Positions 9,850 to 21,859 of a stretch of DNA of 64,000 nucleotides are shown here, piece by piece; within the stretch, counting starts at the first letter, position 1; each line of letters starts with the position of its first letter. This DNA is from Agriotes lineatus (taxonomy: Eukaryota; Arthropoda; Insecta; Coleoptera; Elateridae): positions 61,773,903 through 61,837,902 of the forward strand of contig OW679197.1 of assembly GCA_940337035.1 (NCBI GenBank), written 5' to 3'. The notes under the pieces are model-generated. The model made no database searches, had not been told where the DNA came from, and was given only the letters and a program-made list of their open reading frames with translations. The position numbers and the translations under genes are program-made.

Positions 9850-12465
9850 TTTTGTTTGAATATGAATAAATTTCGAGTTTCAGATACTTTCACTAGTTCT
9901 ATTTGGCCAACACTTCCATCGTGTTTTCTCTATAGCGTTTCTAAGCGTTTTCTTCATATTTTATGATTTATCTTTAGTCCCTATCGTTTTCTTCTAGCCA
10001 TTCTTCCTTGTTTATAGTCTTCATCTGTGTGGTATCTTTTCTTGTTTTCTTTAGATGTTTGATTATTTTGCGACAGTCTGTTATCATTCGTGTATATCGT
10101 TTTCCACATTTCTTCTAGCTATCCTGATGGTTCGGTTTTGCATATACACAGGTAGTTGAGATAGTTCTGCCGCTAAGTGTTTATATTTTTCTCTAACGCC
10201 TTCGGTTTTGTTTTAAAAACATTCTTTTCGCTCCAACGTGCAAACCACGCCAGAGGCGAAAGTTTTCTGATTAATCCCATTCTGATACGATCCAATCCAT
10301 AAAGTGGTTTGGTAAATGATGTTATTTCTCGACTATGCTAGCTTACCATTGATTCTTCTAGTTCTTACACTCTGGCTGCTATGCCGTGGACATTTCATGT
10401 TTCAAATTTAACAAATTCATTAACCCAGTCGTTTTTCCTTTCAGGTTACTAGATCGATGCAGCACCCACTTTTTCACGTACACTCGTAATATTATTAGCT
10501 ACTGCAGGTGGAATTAGAACCTTTATATTTTTCTTCTTGTGCTTCTGAGGCTTGATTTAAATACGAATACTTTTTCACAAGAGTTACGATCACCAAAGGT
10601 GTTTGTATGGTGGTTCAGGTGTGAGGTTCGAACTCACTTTGTGTTAGCAAATGTTATAAAATTTAAAGGGCATAGAAATATTTTAGTAGATGAAATTGCG
10701 TAAATTACCTGAAAATTCGAGTAAAAATATTGTTTCAATATAAGACAGACATTTTCAAACTTCTTGATAACCTAATATATTTATATAACGCTATATGAAC
10801 GAACTTTTTAAATTGTTACATTCAACTGTAATAAATTTAAGTAACGCATTATCTCTATGAAACCTAAACCGTTCCTGAGATACGAAATATCTTCATAAAT
10901 TGTTTACTTCCGCACATATTTCTCTTTCTTAAGTCTACGAAATAGTCAGGATTTCAACCAACGTTTTTATGACTCCGGAGGTGTTCGTAAAAAGTTCCGC
11001 TCTTTATCACGACCTGTCAAGTACAAAAGCTCGACGACTTATATCATCTTCTGTCATTAAATCAACAAATTTTTCAAGGCGCAGCCTTAATAAGGCTTCT
11101 ACAGGGCTTTGAAATTTTAATAACAATAAGTGAGTGGTGTAAATGGTCGGAGAAGACGTGCTTTGTGAGCGTGGTATTAAATATTGTAGACGACAACGCT
11201 TTGTTCGCTTAGTAGCCGAAAGTCGAAGAAAGGCATTTTTGTCGCCCGTTTATTAAAAAAGTTGCAATGAAAGCGTACAGTTTCCTATGCTGAGTGCAGT
11301 ATGTTGTTTCCGCAGGCCATTAAGCTCCACGGCCAGCATGGATCTTTAAGTACTGCATTGTTTGCGCTAATGTGCGAATGTCGCCTTTTTGTCTATAGCT
11401 AGGGAAATATGAGCACGGTTTAGGTACAGCCAGAAATTACTTAGCTAACACGTAAGATTCATAACCAAGTTTTAATTAAATCCAGATTTACGCGAGGCCG
11501 ACTTTAACACGACATGGAAATGAACTGACTCGTTTCCATAAATTCTGAGTTATAGCACTTCGCAAGACACAAAATATAATTTTGTTGAAAATTGATTGAT
11601 ATTGGATACGTGTATATTAGAAAAACTACACAGGTTTAGAGAAAAATGAGTTATTGCTGCGAAAACCTTGGGCTGATAGCCAAGTTCTCAGGCGTTCAAT
11701 TCAGATTCTACTCGGATAACACTGTAGAGTAGACTTTTCCCTAAAATGTGAAAACATGCCAATAAAATCGTGCAATTTTAAAGATTTTGCAATGTTCCTA
11801 AAAAAGCTCTACATAGTTATTAGTGAATTATTTTATACCACTTTATATTAACGACCTATGCAATAGTAATTTACGTTTTAATTTAAAATATGTTACTGTG
11901 TAGGTAAAAAAATATATTCTACAGATGAAGGAATTCTGCTGATCAAATGGTATAAATACTTCAGATCACAGCAGGTATATGAATTATTACATGTAGCAGT
12001 CCCTGGTGATTCTTATTTTTCAATAAGATTACGGTTCATATATTGCATAAAAAACGCATTTACACATTGTGTGGGCATGGCGTATCCTTAGAAACCAATA
12101 GGTAGCAATAAAATACTTACGAAAACCCCAAGACCACATTGCGCGTTATGATAAATTCACTGTATAAAGTCGATCAAAGGAAGCCAACATTCTTCAAGGG
12201 CTATATGTGCACAGGAAGTGAAGTAAAGTTATACGTAGATGTCATCCATAATAAAAAATAATTTATACAAAATCGCGACAACTTCAGCTAAAGAGAATGC
12301 GCAAAGGAAACATGAATTAGTTTTTGCGAAGGAAAGCGATTTAAGATCAAGTCGGTGATTTAAGAATATCGTTAGCGGAGAGCGCCGATGGAGCAGAGAG
12401 GGCTAATAAGGTGTCATTTAAGATTTAAAGGTAAGAAAGAACATAAATTTGCATTAATCTGTTTT
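9850..12465. other. Non-coding, no gene recognised
   Basis: No convincing coding sequence. A segment at 10225-10260 (minus) shares about 30 bp, including TTTCGCCTCTGGCGTGGTT, with 44552-44585. At 10625-10641 the sequence GTGAGGTTCGAACTCAC looks like an isolated tRNA T-arm, but no matching box A or cloverleaf surrounds it. Confidence 0.4.
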
Positions 12466-12469
12466 GATA

Positions 12470-12600
12470 ACTTAAAACAAATCTTGCCCGAACCGATATT
12501 CGAACCCGCGATCTGAGATTGAACAGTACACGAGTGTTCCAGTACACTATTTTGACAGCCTACTTATGCGACCACTCAATATCTACTACTAATAACGCGA
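12470..12600 (-). mobile_element. tRNA-derived SINE head (degenerate)
   Basis: On the minus strand a box-B-like GCGGGTTCGAATATCGG is preceded by a decayed D-arm/anticodon region with ACACTCG, as in many tRNA-derived SINEs. Box A is poor. The plus-strand context shows it as an inverted 'TTCGAACCCGCGATCTGAGA' tract. No cloverleaf can be drawn, so it is not a functional tRNA gene. The body is not delimited. Confidence 0.45.
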
Positions 12601-12604
12601 ATAT

Positions 12605-15200
12605 AAATTAACAAATACATACAATAAAAAAAGTAACGAATCTTGGGCAAAGGTTTGTTAGTTCTGTGGATTAATATTCCACCCAAAATGTGGAAAATAT
12701 AATCCTGATAGGTTATATTGTTTTCTAGTTAGCATGTTTACATCTATCTGGTAGGACACGCTTCAAAAAATAAATTTTTTCAACTTTTCTTTAACGCCAA
12801 CGCGATTGCTATATTTACAAAAGTTCGTTAAAGCTTTCATATAATTTTGGGTCGCTTGCGATTGATGATCGAGGTCGAAAGTAGTACTAATATTATATGC
12901 GTATCTTTGTTTCTATTTAATCTTATCAACCAAGTGGGATATTCTTCTAGCATGTTTTGCTCATTTTTGGTATACTCAATTCTCAATAAGTTCCGGTAGT
13001 GTACTCAAGTTATAACATTCCATGAGCAGTACTTTTGATCATATGCTGGAGCTGAAATCAGAGGGCTGCAGCTCTATAAACGACGTTGAGATATTTTCAC
13101 TGCAGGTGCCTGTACTCAGGCAGCGTACTTCACGATCGTTACTAATGGTTTTACGGTACTGCTGATATTGTGTTTTGCAACACCTTTTTGTAATAATAAA
13201 TATTCCATATCGTTAATAATTCTTTGGTAATGTTCCTTTACACGTCACATAATTTTCACTGATAATGCATAATACAGCATTTGGTATTTATTGATACCAT
13301 TAAAAGCATTTTTTTTGATAATTTATGTATTAGCCTACTTTTTTAATGAAAAATTAAATAAAATATACCTTATGTAAGCGGTTGTAATGGAGCATACAGG
13401 ATGTATGATACATTTAATTTAAATATCCATATCCAGATATCTAATGGATATAATGTGATATAACAGTTGTTTATTTAACTGGTGGGGTAGTAAGAGCAAC
13501 GACAAGGTTCTTTGTTTTTAGTAACAAAATAAGTTGAATTCAGAATCTACGAGAAATAGTCACGTTAAGGGTTAAATTCTCATTAATTGTGAGAAAATAA
13601 TAATTGCTGATTTGATATGTAGTAGAAATAAAGCATTCCCTACGATAAAATTTGACTTCAAGTCACAAATATTATTCAAGTACATAATTCAGGATTATTT
13701 GAATTCATTTAACGTAGTATATTCTATTGTAAATATTAGAATACTACGAAGCCAGTAAAACCAGTGAAAGTGAGTGTTGTGGTATGTATGCTGTAGTACT
13801 GTCTATTCAAGTAATAGAGTTTTTAAAGAGCTACAGCGAGCTTTTGATTTGGTCGGGAACAACCAGGAGGGGTTTGCTGACTAGAATCTGTCGAGTTAAG
13901 AGTTGCGGTAGAACATTCAGGTACAAGAAATAAACATTCAGAAGGTTAGTGACAATTTCTTACAAAATAATAAGAAATTATAAAGTAAGTTTGGTGCGAC
14001 AAATCTTTAAACTATTGTAATTATATTTAGAAATTAATTTTAGAAGAATTATTTTTCTAAATTCAATAGTGATTTGAGTACTTAACTTTTTTGACAATTA
14101 TACTTTGAAATTTTGGAGGTAGAATAACATTTAGAATTTTACATTTAATTTAATCAAGTTTGGAAATACTAAAAATTGATTAAATTACTTTTTGACAATC
14201 TGTATTTTATTCTGTAATGTCAGATCAAACTTCTATGTTTTACTAACAAACTGAACGTACGAATGTTAAGTTTATATACCTGAAACTTGTATTTCGTTCA
14301 TAAAATCAAATAATTATTATATTTTAAAAGGAATTCAGTCTTTAGATATAGACGAAGTTGTTAGTTGAAGGTTAACTCATTCAGCTAAGAATTAGGAGTC
14401 TTATTGCTCATAAAACTAACTAGTCGTGGCTTAAACATTAATAATTACATAACATAATTTCAAATGTCAAATTTATTTAGGAGTTACGTCAATTTCTACT
14501 TATCGTATTAAGAAATAAGGTAGGTATATAAATGAACTGTAAATGATAGTATTTGTTTATAATAATTAGTAAAAGAGTATATTTCATTTGATACTACAAG
14601 TGTAGTTGATAAATGTTACAATTAGCACCGGAAGTGGAACTCGAGATAGGAGATATGTTACAATTGGCTTAAAACGTGGAGCTTAGATATATTACACGGT
14701 TACTGATGAAAGGTACATTTTGACATAAATTTAATTCGATGGCTTTTCGCACACAGTCCGCGACTTCTACATTTGAATCCAAACAACGAATTAATAGAAC
14801 TCTTAAAATCTGTGCTCTCCGAAAGAAAGACCACCGCTCTGTTTACATGAAATGGCTGGAAAACAAGCCGTTAAACTACCGGTTTCTTGAACTGACCAAC
14901 AGTTAATAAATTCGCATAATTAAATTTATCTGCTTTATATGTACGCCAATAGGGCCGGCGTCGTTATCAAAATTGGCGGGTTTAAATCAGCTACAGTAAT
15001 GTGTCGATTAAATAATTTCTGATGACTTCTAAAAAACTTTACGTTTAATTACAAAATAGCCACTACGACATCGAGCTTTGAAAATAACGAAATCATACCC
15101 ATGGCAACCTTGGCCGTGGAAACTAACGGGCAAAAAAATGTATAAGTACTTCGAAGATCAGCAGCAAACAGCAGACACACTCGGCAGGTCGAACTAACTC
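12605..15200. other. AT-rich non-coding DNA, nothing recognised
   Basis: I see no gene, transposon protein, tandem array or strong inverted repeat in this interval. Confidence 0.45.
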
Positions 15201-15224
15201 GTTCACCTAAGAGTTTTGGCATCC

Positions 15225-15545
15225 CATCTCTGCAGTCGAATCCTTAGTTCGTACAGCGAACGAGCATTCCTGGTCGCCCCTAAGCTACTCTTTTCCACCA
15301 GGAGGCCACCTCGTTGTTCACTAGCTCCACAGCACCGTCTTAGTAAAACCTCTAAATGTCCGACACTGTGCATACTCCAGGAGGCCGCTCCGTTGTTTAC
15401 CAGCTTCACGGCGCTGTCCTGGTGAAACCCCTCGAACCTCGGCACCGCGCGTTTTCCAGGGAGCCGCCCCGTAGTTCAGCAGCTTCACAGTTCCGTTTAG
15501 ATTAAACCTCTTAACGCCCGGAATTGCGCACCCTCCAGGAGGATG
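15225..15545. repeat. Minisatellite, about 79-bp unit, four copies
   Basis: The landmark AGGAGG/AGGGAG recurs at about 15301, 15379, 15458 and 15537, giving intervals of 78-79 bp. Each unit carries CCAGGAGGCCGC-like, TTGTTCA.CAGCTTCAC-like and TGAAACC-like segments, and units are clearly diverged. The array is more GC-rich than its surroundings. It creates overlapping open frames on both strands (80 and 116 codons minus, 69 plus), which I regard as by-products. Confidence 0.75.
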
Positions 15546-15984
15546 AACCATTGTTTGACTTGAACTTTTTCTCTTTCTAGACCCCGCACCTTGGTCGAGC
15601 GCTTCTTTGAATCCGTTTCGTAGAAGAACAATAACCTCCGCCGCTAACGCGTAATCACGCACCCTAATCACTTATTTGTAATTGTTGTACATCTATATAT
15701 CTATATTAATGAAATAAAATTATAATCAATCACAGCTCGAGTGTTATGATTAACATACCAAACCTGAAGAAGCTGAGCTGAGCTATACGAAATATATACA
15801 TCTGTCTTAATTTATTTGGTACTGTTTTATCCACTACCTCTTAATTATAGAGCTATGAAGATGGGGAATTTAAATGTATAAAATAGTTAATAAGCTAAAA
15901 TTATTTAAAAGTAAAAACATATTTATATACTAAATATTAATTAACCATGCGCATCGCCTTCACTGCGGCATTCTTTAGAAAATA

Positions 15985-16708
15985 TCATTTAAAATGCAAA
16001 ATAAAAAAATCTGTAAAATGCTTTACTCAGAACTTCCCTCGTCGACAATGTGTAATAATTTTAAAAATCAAATTAAGTTAGAAGTAAAAATATGTTCACG
16101 TTTCTAATAAATTAAATATATTTTAAAATTGAAAAAATGTGCCCTGCTAAGGTTTGAACCCTACCGCATCTGCAGAGCGATCGTAACCGCACCCCTACAT
16201 AGAGATCGTATCTGCACTGATAAAGCCAACTACGCTATCGAGCCTATTTTAAATAAGTTCGGCGCGCGCCTCTCTTGAACAGACCGGTGTTATTGTTGAA
16301 ATGTTTTTACTTTTTTTTGACATTATCCTCTACGGGTTGAGTCTTATTTTCGAAAAATGTAAAGCCTGACCTATGTGAAAGTTATTACTTCTTTATATTT
16401 CAAAGTTAACCCAAAAATAAACAAAATTTTATTTTTTTAAGGTGCTCACCCGGTATATATTTGTATGAAATTGTACCGGTTTCATGCGAGGTAGATATAT
16501 AGAATGTATGAAAAATATCGTCTTCCTCCGACAAATAATTTTTGTGCTATACTACCAATCGACAGACAGACAGACAGACAGAATTAAGAAAACTTCTTTT
16601 TCGTCATCTAGGGATCTTGAAACGTGAAGATCTGAAGAAATCTCGGAAGGTGATTTTTTCGTGATTACAATATTTCCTTCGTCTTTCAGACGAGGGAAGT
16701 AAAAATTG
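15985..16708 (-). repeat. Dispersed repeat with tRNA-like pol III boxes, copy 1
   Basis: This segment aligns by eye with 31100-31800 in the same orientation. Shared blocks include GTAAAGCCTGACCTATGTG, AAATAAACAAAATTTTATTT, ATATCGTCTTCCTCC, GAAATCTCGGAAGGT and a terminus near GACGAGGGAAGTAAAA. Inside, the minus strand carries TAGCGTAGTTGG (a full box A match, about 16234-16245) and GGGTTCAAACC (box B) about 75 bp downstream. A (GACA)n tract lies at 16561-16582. The element is larger than a simple tRNA-headed SINE, because the tRNA-like part is internal; it could be a composite SINE. Confidence 0.65.
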
Positions 16709-16709
16709 T

Positions 16710-17895
16710 CTTAAACTGTTGTTGTTAGAAGTGGTTGAACGAAACTGTGTATGGTACATGTATATTAATTCCTTCAGTCATTTGAGAAAAGTATCCCATT
16801 TGGACTGAAACGCTAGTTAGCTCACTATTCTCGAGGAACCTGTAGTATAAAACACTCGTTTCATAAATAACTATTATGTTCACCATATAATTTTTTCTGA
16901 AGAGTCAGCTATAAATTGAGACATTTTTTTATGGGATATGTTGCCATTCGAGTTTGATTCAATCGCAGTTTGTTTGATGCAGTCGACATGCTGTTTACTA
17001 ATTATTCATTCTGCATTTCTTAATTTTCATAATCACATTTGTGCATTTACAATTGTCGGTTAATTGTTAACTCGGTCTATGTAATTATGTATTTGTGTGA
17101 TTAAGTCGCCTAAGACTTTGTTCTCTATTTTTTTGGGATTCGAATATTCCCCCTAGAAATTAATGAAAAACTTCAAATTATTGTGAATTCATTTTTCCAC
17201 GAGAACATTTTTCGATTGCAAATAATGGGATTGTAAGTAGAACCATCAGAGTTAACCCTGCATGCTATAAATTATCTACAGAAACAATTTAGCCTGCACT
17301 AAACTCAGCTCTTTAAGTAGCTGAAAAATGAAAGCTTTATTTGAGAATGATTGGAATTATTATAGAGCGAAGTTTTGCAATTACTAAAATCTAAAATTAG
17401 AGCATTCCATACCATATCCTATGTTTTCTTATGGTTTTGTAAACGTAAAGGCGAAGATCGTATAAAATTACAAATGTTTTGACAAATCAATCATTTTCAA
17501 GTTTGTTTTATTCGCAACGTCGATATAATCATTTCTTCAGATATATTTTTGCCAGTGTAAAAATCTCATAAAAAGCTTAATCTTCAATTACACTTTTAGC
17601 GAAAACATCAAATAAATAATGGTTAGAAATATTTTGTACAATAATGATGATCTGACTAAGAGCTGTGTAAATATGTAAATTTTAATTTTATATTATAAAT
17701 GTTATAAATGCAACTCACAGAAATTGATTTGATTTGAAAAATATTTTAACTAGAATTAATATTTTTTAAATAAGTTATTTGCAAGATGCCAGTTTGAAAT
17801 GTAATGTAAGGTAGTTGGTCAACAACAGAAATAATGTCAGAGCTGGGTTTCCTAAATAGTAAATGTTTTAAGAAATGATTTGTATGTATTATCGA
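16710..17895. other. AT-rich non-coding DNA, nothing recognised
   Basis: No coding region or recognisable repeat was found here. Confidence 0.45.
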
Positions 17896-17899
17896 TAAC

Positions 17900-18250
17900 C
17901 TCATTTTATCTTGCGGTGTAGAGGCTGGTGCTTTATGCGCTTGCATCTGGGGCTACAATGCTCAACTTGCCCCAAATTCGGGATACAAAGTTGTAGCGAG
18001 CCTTTTGTGTTTCCGCAGCAGTAATTGTGTGAGGTGTGTCATGGTGACGTGTTGACCTTGTTACTATATATCTTAGGGTTGTAGTTCTGAGTAGAGTAGA
18101 GCACAGTTGATTTGGAGCCCAACTGTGAATGGTCTCATCGAGCCCGATTCCAATCGCCAAGGCTGCGGAAAAATTCCGGCCCCCGCGGGAATTGAACCGA
18201 GGACTTGCTTAATGCAAAGCTAGCGCCTGTATAACTGCGCTACGCGGCTT
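17900..18250 (-). mobile_element. tRNA-derived SINE
   Basis: The minus strand begins with GCCGCGTAGCGCAGTTAT, which contains a good box A (TAGCGCAGTTA), and continues to a good box B (GGTTCAATTCC, 18187-18198) at tRNA-like spacing. The predicted T-stem and acceptor stem do not pair properly, so it is a SINE head rather than a tRNA gene. The body continues to about 17900 with no poly-A tail that I can define. It lies next to the large palindrome at 18281. Confidence 0.7.
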
Positions 18251-18326
18251 CTAGAAATGATGCGTAAATGATTAAAATAAGAAGCAATAAAACGCAGTAG
18301 TCTTCTCCACGTACATTTATTAAAAA

Positions 18327-18367
18327 GGCGACATGTTTCGAAGCCAAACTGGCTTCATCTTCAGGCC
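18327..18367 (-). ncRNA. Hammerhead ribozyme-like motif, left arm
   Basis: The minus-strand sequence is identical to the motif at 18799-18839 in the right arm: CTGAAGA, helix II GAAGCC/GGCTTC, GAAAC, then the ATGTC cleavage context. The two motifs face away from each other in the palindrome, so read-through RNA of either strand would carry one motif and one antisense copy. Confidence 0.58.
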
Positions 18368-18798
18368 AAAATGATCATTGGTTAAAAACAGGTGAAACCA
18401 CGTGTTCAAATTTTTAGGTTAAGTTAAGGTTATGCGCTGAAGGCGAGGTAGTAATACAAAAATTCACAAAGAACACCACATCGGAGAAGAAAATTAATTC
18501 AATAACCAGCAAACTACGTTATAAAGATCGTTGTACTGGTTATTACATCAAATTTAAAATTTAACAAATAGCAAGTAAAATAGCGACCATTCTCTGACGG
18601 AGAAGGCACTAGTGCCTTCTCCGTCAGAGAGTACAACGATCTTTATAACGTAGTTTGCTGGTTATTGAATTAATTTTCTTCTCCAATGTGGTGTTCTTTG
18701 TGAATTTTGTATTACTACCTCGCCTTCAGCGCATAACCTCAACTTAACCTAAAAATTTGAACACGTGGTTTCACCTGTTTTTAACCAATGATCATTTT

Positions 18799-18839
18799 GG
18801 CCTGAAGATGAAGCCAGTTTGGCTTCGAAACATGTCGCC
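18799..18839 (+). ncRNA. Hammerhead ribozyme-like motif, right arm
   Basis: The order is GGC (helix I strand), CTGAAGA, one extra T, helix II GAAGCC-AGTTT-GGCTTC (6 bp perfect), GAAA, a very short helix III made from the self-complementary ACATGT, then GTC and GCC pairing back to GGC. This matches the minimal type I hammerhead described in Penelope-like elements, whose palindromic helix III is thought to favour dimers. Predicted cleavage would follow C18836. The unpaired T before helix II departs from the strict consensus, so activity is uncertain. Confidence 0.6.
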
Positions 18840-18889
18840 TTTTTAATAAATGTACGTGGAGAAGACTACTGCGTTTTATTGCTTCTAAT

Positions 18890-20395
18890 TAAGACACCTC
18901 CACTATCAGCATGATGGATCACCTCCCGATTAAAATAAAACAATCGCCAGCTTTGACTAAGAACTTCCACTTTAGATTTACTGCAGCGTTATAATTAAAT
19001 CTGCACCTGTATTAAAATATATAACCGTCACGATAGCTACTATTATACTTTTTTAAATCATCTTGACCTATAATCATTCCGGCTAACATTTTTGAGAAAT
19101 ATTTGATAACATTTAAAGATTAAATATAATGAATGCAACGTTAAGTATTTTAAAAATGCTTAAATTTTATATGCGCATACTTATTACTAATTCTCCGAAA
19201 AAACTCTTCGATTAGTGATACATTTTCTAGAAATGTTAACTTGTTTTATGAAATTGGTGAACATTCTAACACTTTATTTAAGTTTTAAGTATAGGACTTA
19301 CTACTTTATTCTTGCTTTGACAGGCGAATATTATTAGTATTAAGTATTTGCTAATAGGACATATACAGAAGCTTAGTATCCGTTCCAGAATTTCGATTTC
19401 GTGGAGTTGTTGCATTTTGGTGGCGTGTTCGCAAGAAAATCATATATCAACAAGGAATTTCAAATTAGGGTAGATTATATCTGTGCGCAACTTTGCACTG
19501 GCGCTAACTGATCAATAGACGTATTTCTTGAAGTGACTCAATCGCCGTTTAAAAATAAATTTATTGCTTTTTAATTTAACGAGTTTTGCACATAACCTTA
19601 GAAAGAACATGCAAAACTATGTAGCCGTTCAGCTCGACGAAGATTGTGATCGCTGGCCATGTAATAAAAACAGTATTAGCACCGCGCTCTATTTTTCATT
19701 TTTATAGCTAGTGTTCAGGTGTTTCTATCCGCTAAAAATAATACAAGGTGATGCCTCTTTTTCTATGGACGGGCGCATTGCATAATTTGTTTTTTTACGA
19801 AAAACCCTGCTTTGCTTTACATACTAAAATATTATTGCCAAAGTTTTTATATTATCTTATTAAAAAAAAAATTTGGTGTGATACACACACACAACTTCCT
19901 TTTACAGTGATCTTATATAAGTATCCAAAAATTAGATTTTTAATTTTTAGGCATTTGTCAAAATTTTTCAAAAATTACAAATTCTACAGAAACCGTACAA
20001 AATAGAGCTTTAGTTCAAGAGACAAATTTTCTCTAGAATTTTAAGCTAAATTCAAAAATGTAATAATATACTGGGTGTTCTATTTCAAATAGGAGTTAAT
20101 AAAAAAATGGAAAAAACAAAAGAAACCCATTTTAGAGGAGTTGGAAAATTACCTATCTCACATCAATACACATTAAAAATATACACATTAAAAATGTAAT
20201 AAAAACGTAAAGTTTAAAAAAAATCGTTAGAGCCGTTTTTGAAAAATTCGAAAAAAAACTGAAAAATCACAAGAGTAAACACCATACTTCAAGTTATGCG
20301 ATTTTCTTCAAAAGCTTGCTGTCGCATCTAGATAGCACGCAAAACTTATATATGAACTTTCAACGCCATACCTCGTTTCGTTTTCGAGATATTCA
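18890..20395. other. AT-rich non-coding DNA, nothing recognised
   Basis: No recognisable gene. An 85-codon open frame at 19748-20005 is Phe/Lys-rich with no motif and looks incidental to the AT-rich composition. Confidence 0.45.
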
Positions 20396-20400
20396 AAATT

Positions 20401-21123
20401 ACTAACGACCTAGGAAGTGCCATCGATCGGTCTCAAGTAGCACTACTTGTTCTTCTGGATTATACTAAAGCATTCGATTCCATTAACCACAAACTTCTCG
20501 TCGCTAAAATAAAATACTATGGATTTGGGGACAAGATGTGTGCATGGATATCGAATTATCTTGATCAGCGTAAACAACTAGTTAAAATCCTTAACGCAAC
20601 CTCCGAAGAATTAACTGTGGCTTTAGGTGTACCACAAGGGAGCATACTTGGCCCCATACTGTTTTCTATCTTTACGGCCGACTTGCCCGAACTGTTGTCA
20701 AATTCTTGTAGTATACACCTTTATGCGGATGATACGCAACTCTATGTTTGCGATGAACCCGGAAGAATTAATATTGCTGCCAAGAGCCTTAATGGAGACT
20801 TGTCCATTATTTCTAATTGGTCAGATGCTAATGGTTTATAAATTAATCCCTCTAAATCGTTGTGCATGTGTGTTGGTTCACCGATCCCCCGGAGAAAAGC
20901 TCTGTCTAATCTTTCCGTCAATATTGTGATTGGTGATAGTGAAATTCAGTTTACCGAGTGTATCAAAACCCTTGGTGTTCTTCTCGATTACCATTTAAAT
21001 TTTGAGTCCCATGTTGCGAAGAAATGCAGACTTTGTTACATGAAGCTGTCATCGATTTATAAGTTTAAAGTTTTGTTGCCGAATGAAACAAAATGGTGCA
21101 TAGTGAACTCTCAACAAATGTAA
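20401..21123 (+). pseudogene. Non-LTR retrotransposon reverse transcriptase fragment
   Basis: One plus-strand frame gives a well-preserved RT core. LLVLLDYTKAFDSINHKLL (about 20443-20500) holds the first catalytic aspartate. It is followed by GVPQGSILGPILFSIFTADL, then YADDTQLY (about 20722-20745) with the two catalytic aspartates, then INPSKS and LGVLLDYHLNFESHVAKKC of the thumb region. This order is typical of CR1/Jockey-like LINEs. A single in-frame TAA (20839-20841) separates the fingers/palm from the thumb, where relatives have a leucine or tyrosine. The frame is lost after PNETKW at about 21090. The 5' end lacks the start of RT and any endonuclease, so this is a truncated dead copy, younger than the other LINE relics. 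Confidence 0.9.
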
Positions 21124-21317
21124 ACTATAGATCTCTCAATTTTATTTTAAGTAATATCATTTATTTCGAATCATTTTGTTACACCAAATTATGCAACAGA
21201 AAAGGAAACAAAGAAAAATGTCAGCAAAGGTGAATTAATATAGAAAATCAAGTAATTCTGACAATTTCTTATCATATGCAACAGAAGAATTCTGCATCAA
21301 CAAAGTTAAATGTCACC

Positions 21318-21857
21318 ACTAGTATTTAATTCGACCTTCTCTAGTGGTCATTTCAGCTTGGCATCGTCTTGGTATGCTAAGAATAAGATTGTAGATGAAT
21401 TACTGTGGGATACTTTGCCATTCTTCCCTTAGAGCATTTGAAAGCTGATGGGCATTATTAATAAGGTCTTGTCAATCTCTAAATCGAATTTTTTAACCTA
21501 TTCCAAAAATGCTCAATTGAATTGAGATCAGGAAAATTTCTTAGCCATTGACTTTGTTCAATAGCACCGAGTTCAAGTGCTGCATGGAGTACCATTACCA
21601 CCCATTAATAAAAGATTAGGGTTATATTTTTGAGCAAATGGAACAATTATCTGTAGCATACCTCAAATACCATTCTCCAGGACTTTCTAAATTAAAACAC
21701 GACCATCTGAGGCAAGTACAACAATTTTTTATTCGTCTGTAAACAGACATCTGTCCGAATCATCATCTCTACAATTCATATGTTCTCTGACTCATGCACG
21801 CCGTTCTAGACGATGTTGCACCATTAATAAAGGGTGCTTGGCACGCCTTCTCGCTAG
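21318..21857 (-). pseudogene. Tc1-like transposase relic
   Basis: Minus-strand translation in changing frames gives PLLMVQHRLERRA and REHMNCRDDDSDRCLFTDE, corresponding to 'RREHVNWT.EDW..VLFTDES' with a catalytic aspartate. Further on, FPDLNSIEHFWNRLKNSI stands at the 'SPDLNPIEH.WD.LK' motif. ALREEWQSIPQ and LILSIPRRCQAEMTTREGR form the typical Tc1 C-terminus. There are many stops and frameshifts. The second aspartate region is weakly recognisable (MGGNGTP where LP..NDNA is expected) and no N-terminal HTH was found. It lies just downstream of the truncated RT fragment. It is inactive. Confidence 0.85.
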
Positions 21858-21859
21858 TG

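Larger units (their letters stand above)
18281..18885. repeat. About 600-bp palindrome with two hammerhead-like arms
   Basis: The left arm (18281-18536) and right arm (about 18633-18885) are near-perfect inverted copies of about 255 bp. They meet at a perfect palindrome, CTCTGACGGAGAAGGCAC and its complement, at 18593-18630. The left arm carries an extra segment of about 56 bp at 18537-18592 that the right arm lacks. Only a few mismatches are seen, for example CCACATCGG against CCAATGTGG. Each arm contains the CTGAAGA..GAAAC motif described separately. Head-to-head inverted termini with hammerhead motifs are known for Penelope-like elements, so I infer a Penelope-type terminal repeat pair. 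No protein domain remains. Confidence 0.85.

Noticed and set aside
9880..10160. Possible LINE linker on the minus strand (basic, Asn-rich translation)
   Set aside because: No diagnostic block could be aligned; composition alone explains it.
10600..10650. T-arm-like GTGAGGTTCGAACTCAC suggesting a tRNA
   Set aside because: No box A, anticodon stem or acceptor stem can be drawn around it; the palindrome is short.
15203..15671. Overlapping 69-116 codon open frames on both strands
   Set aside because: They fall on the 79-bp minisatellite and have no domain or start context.
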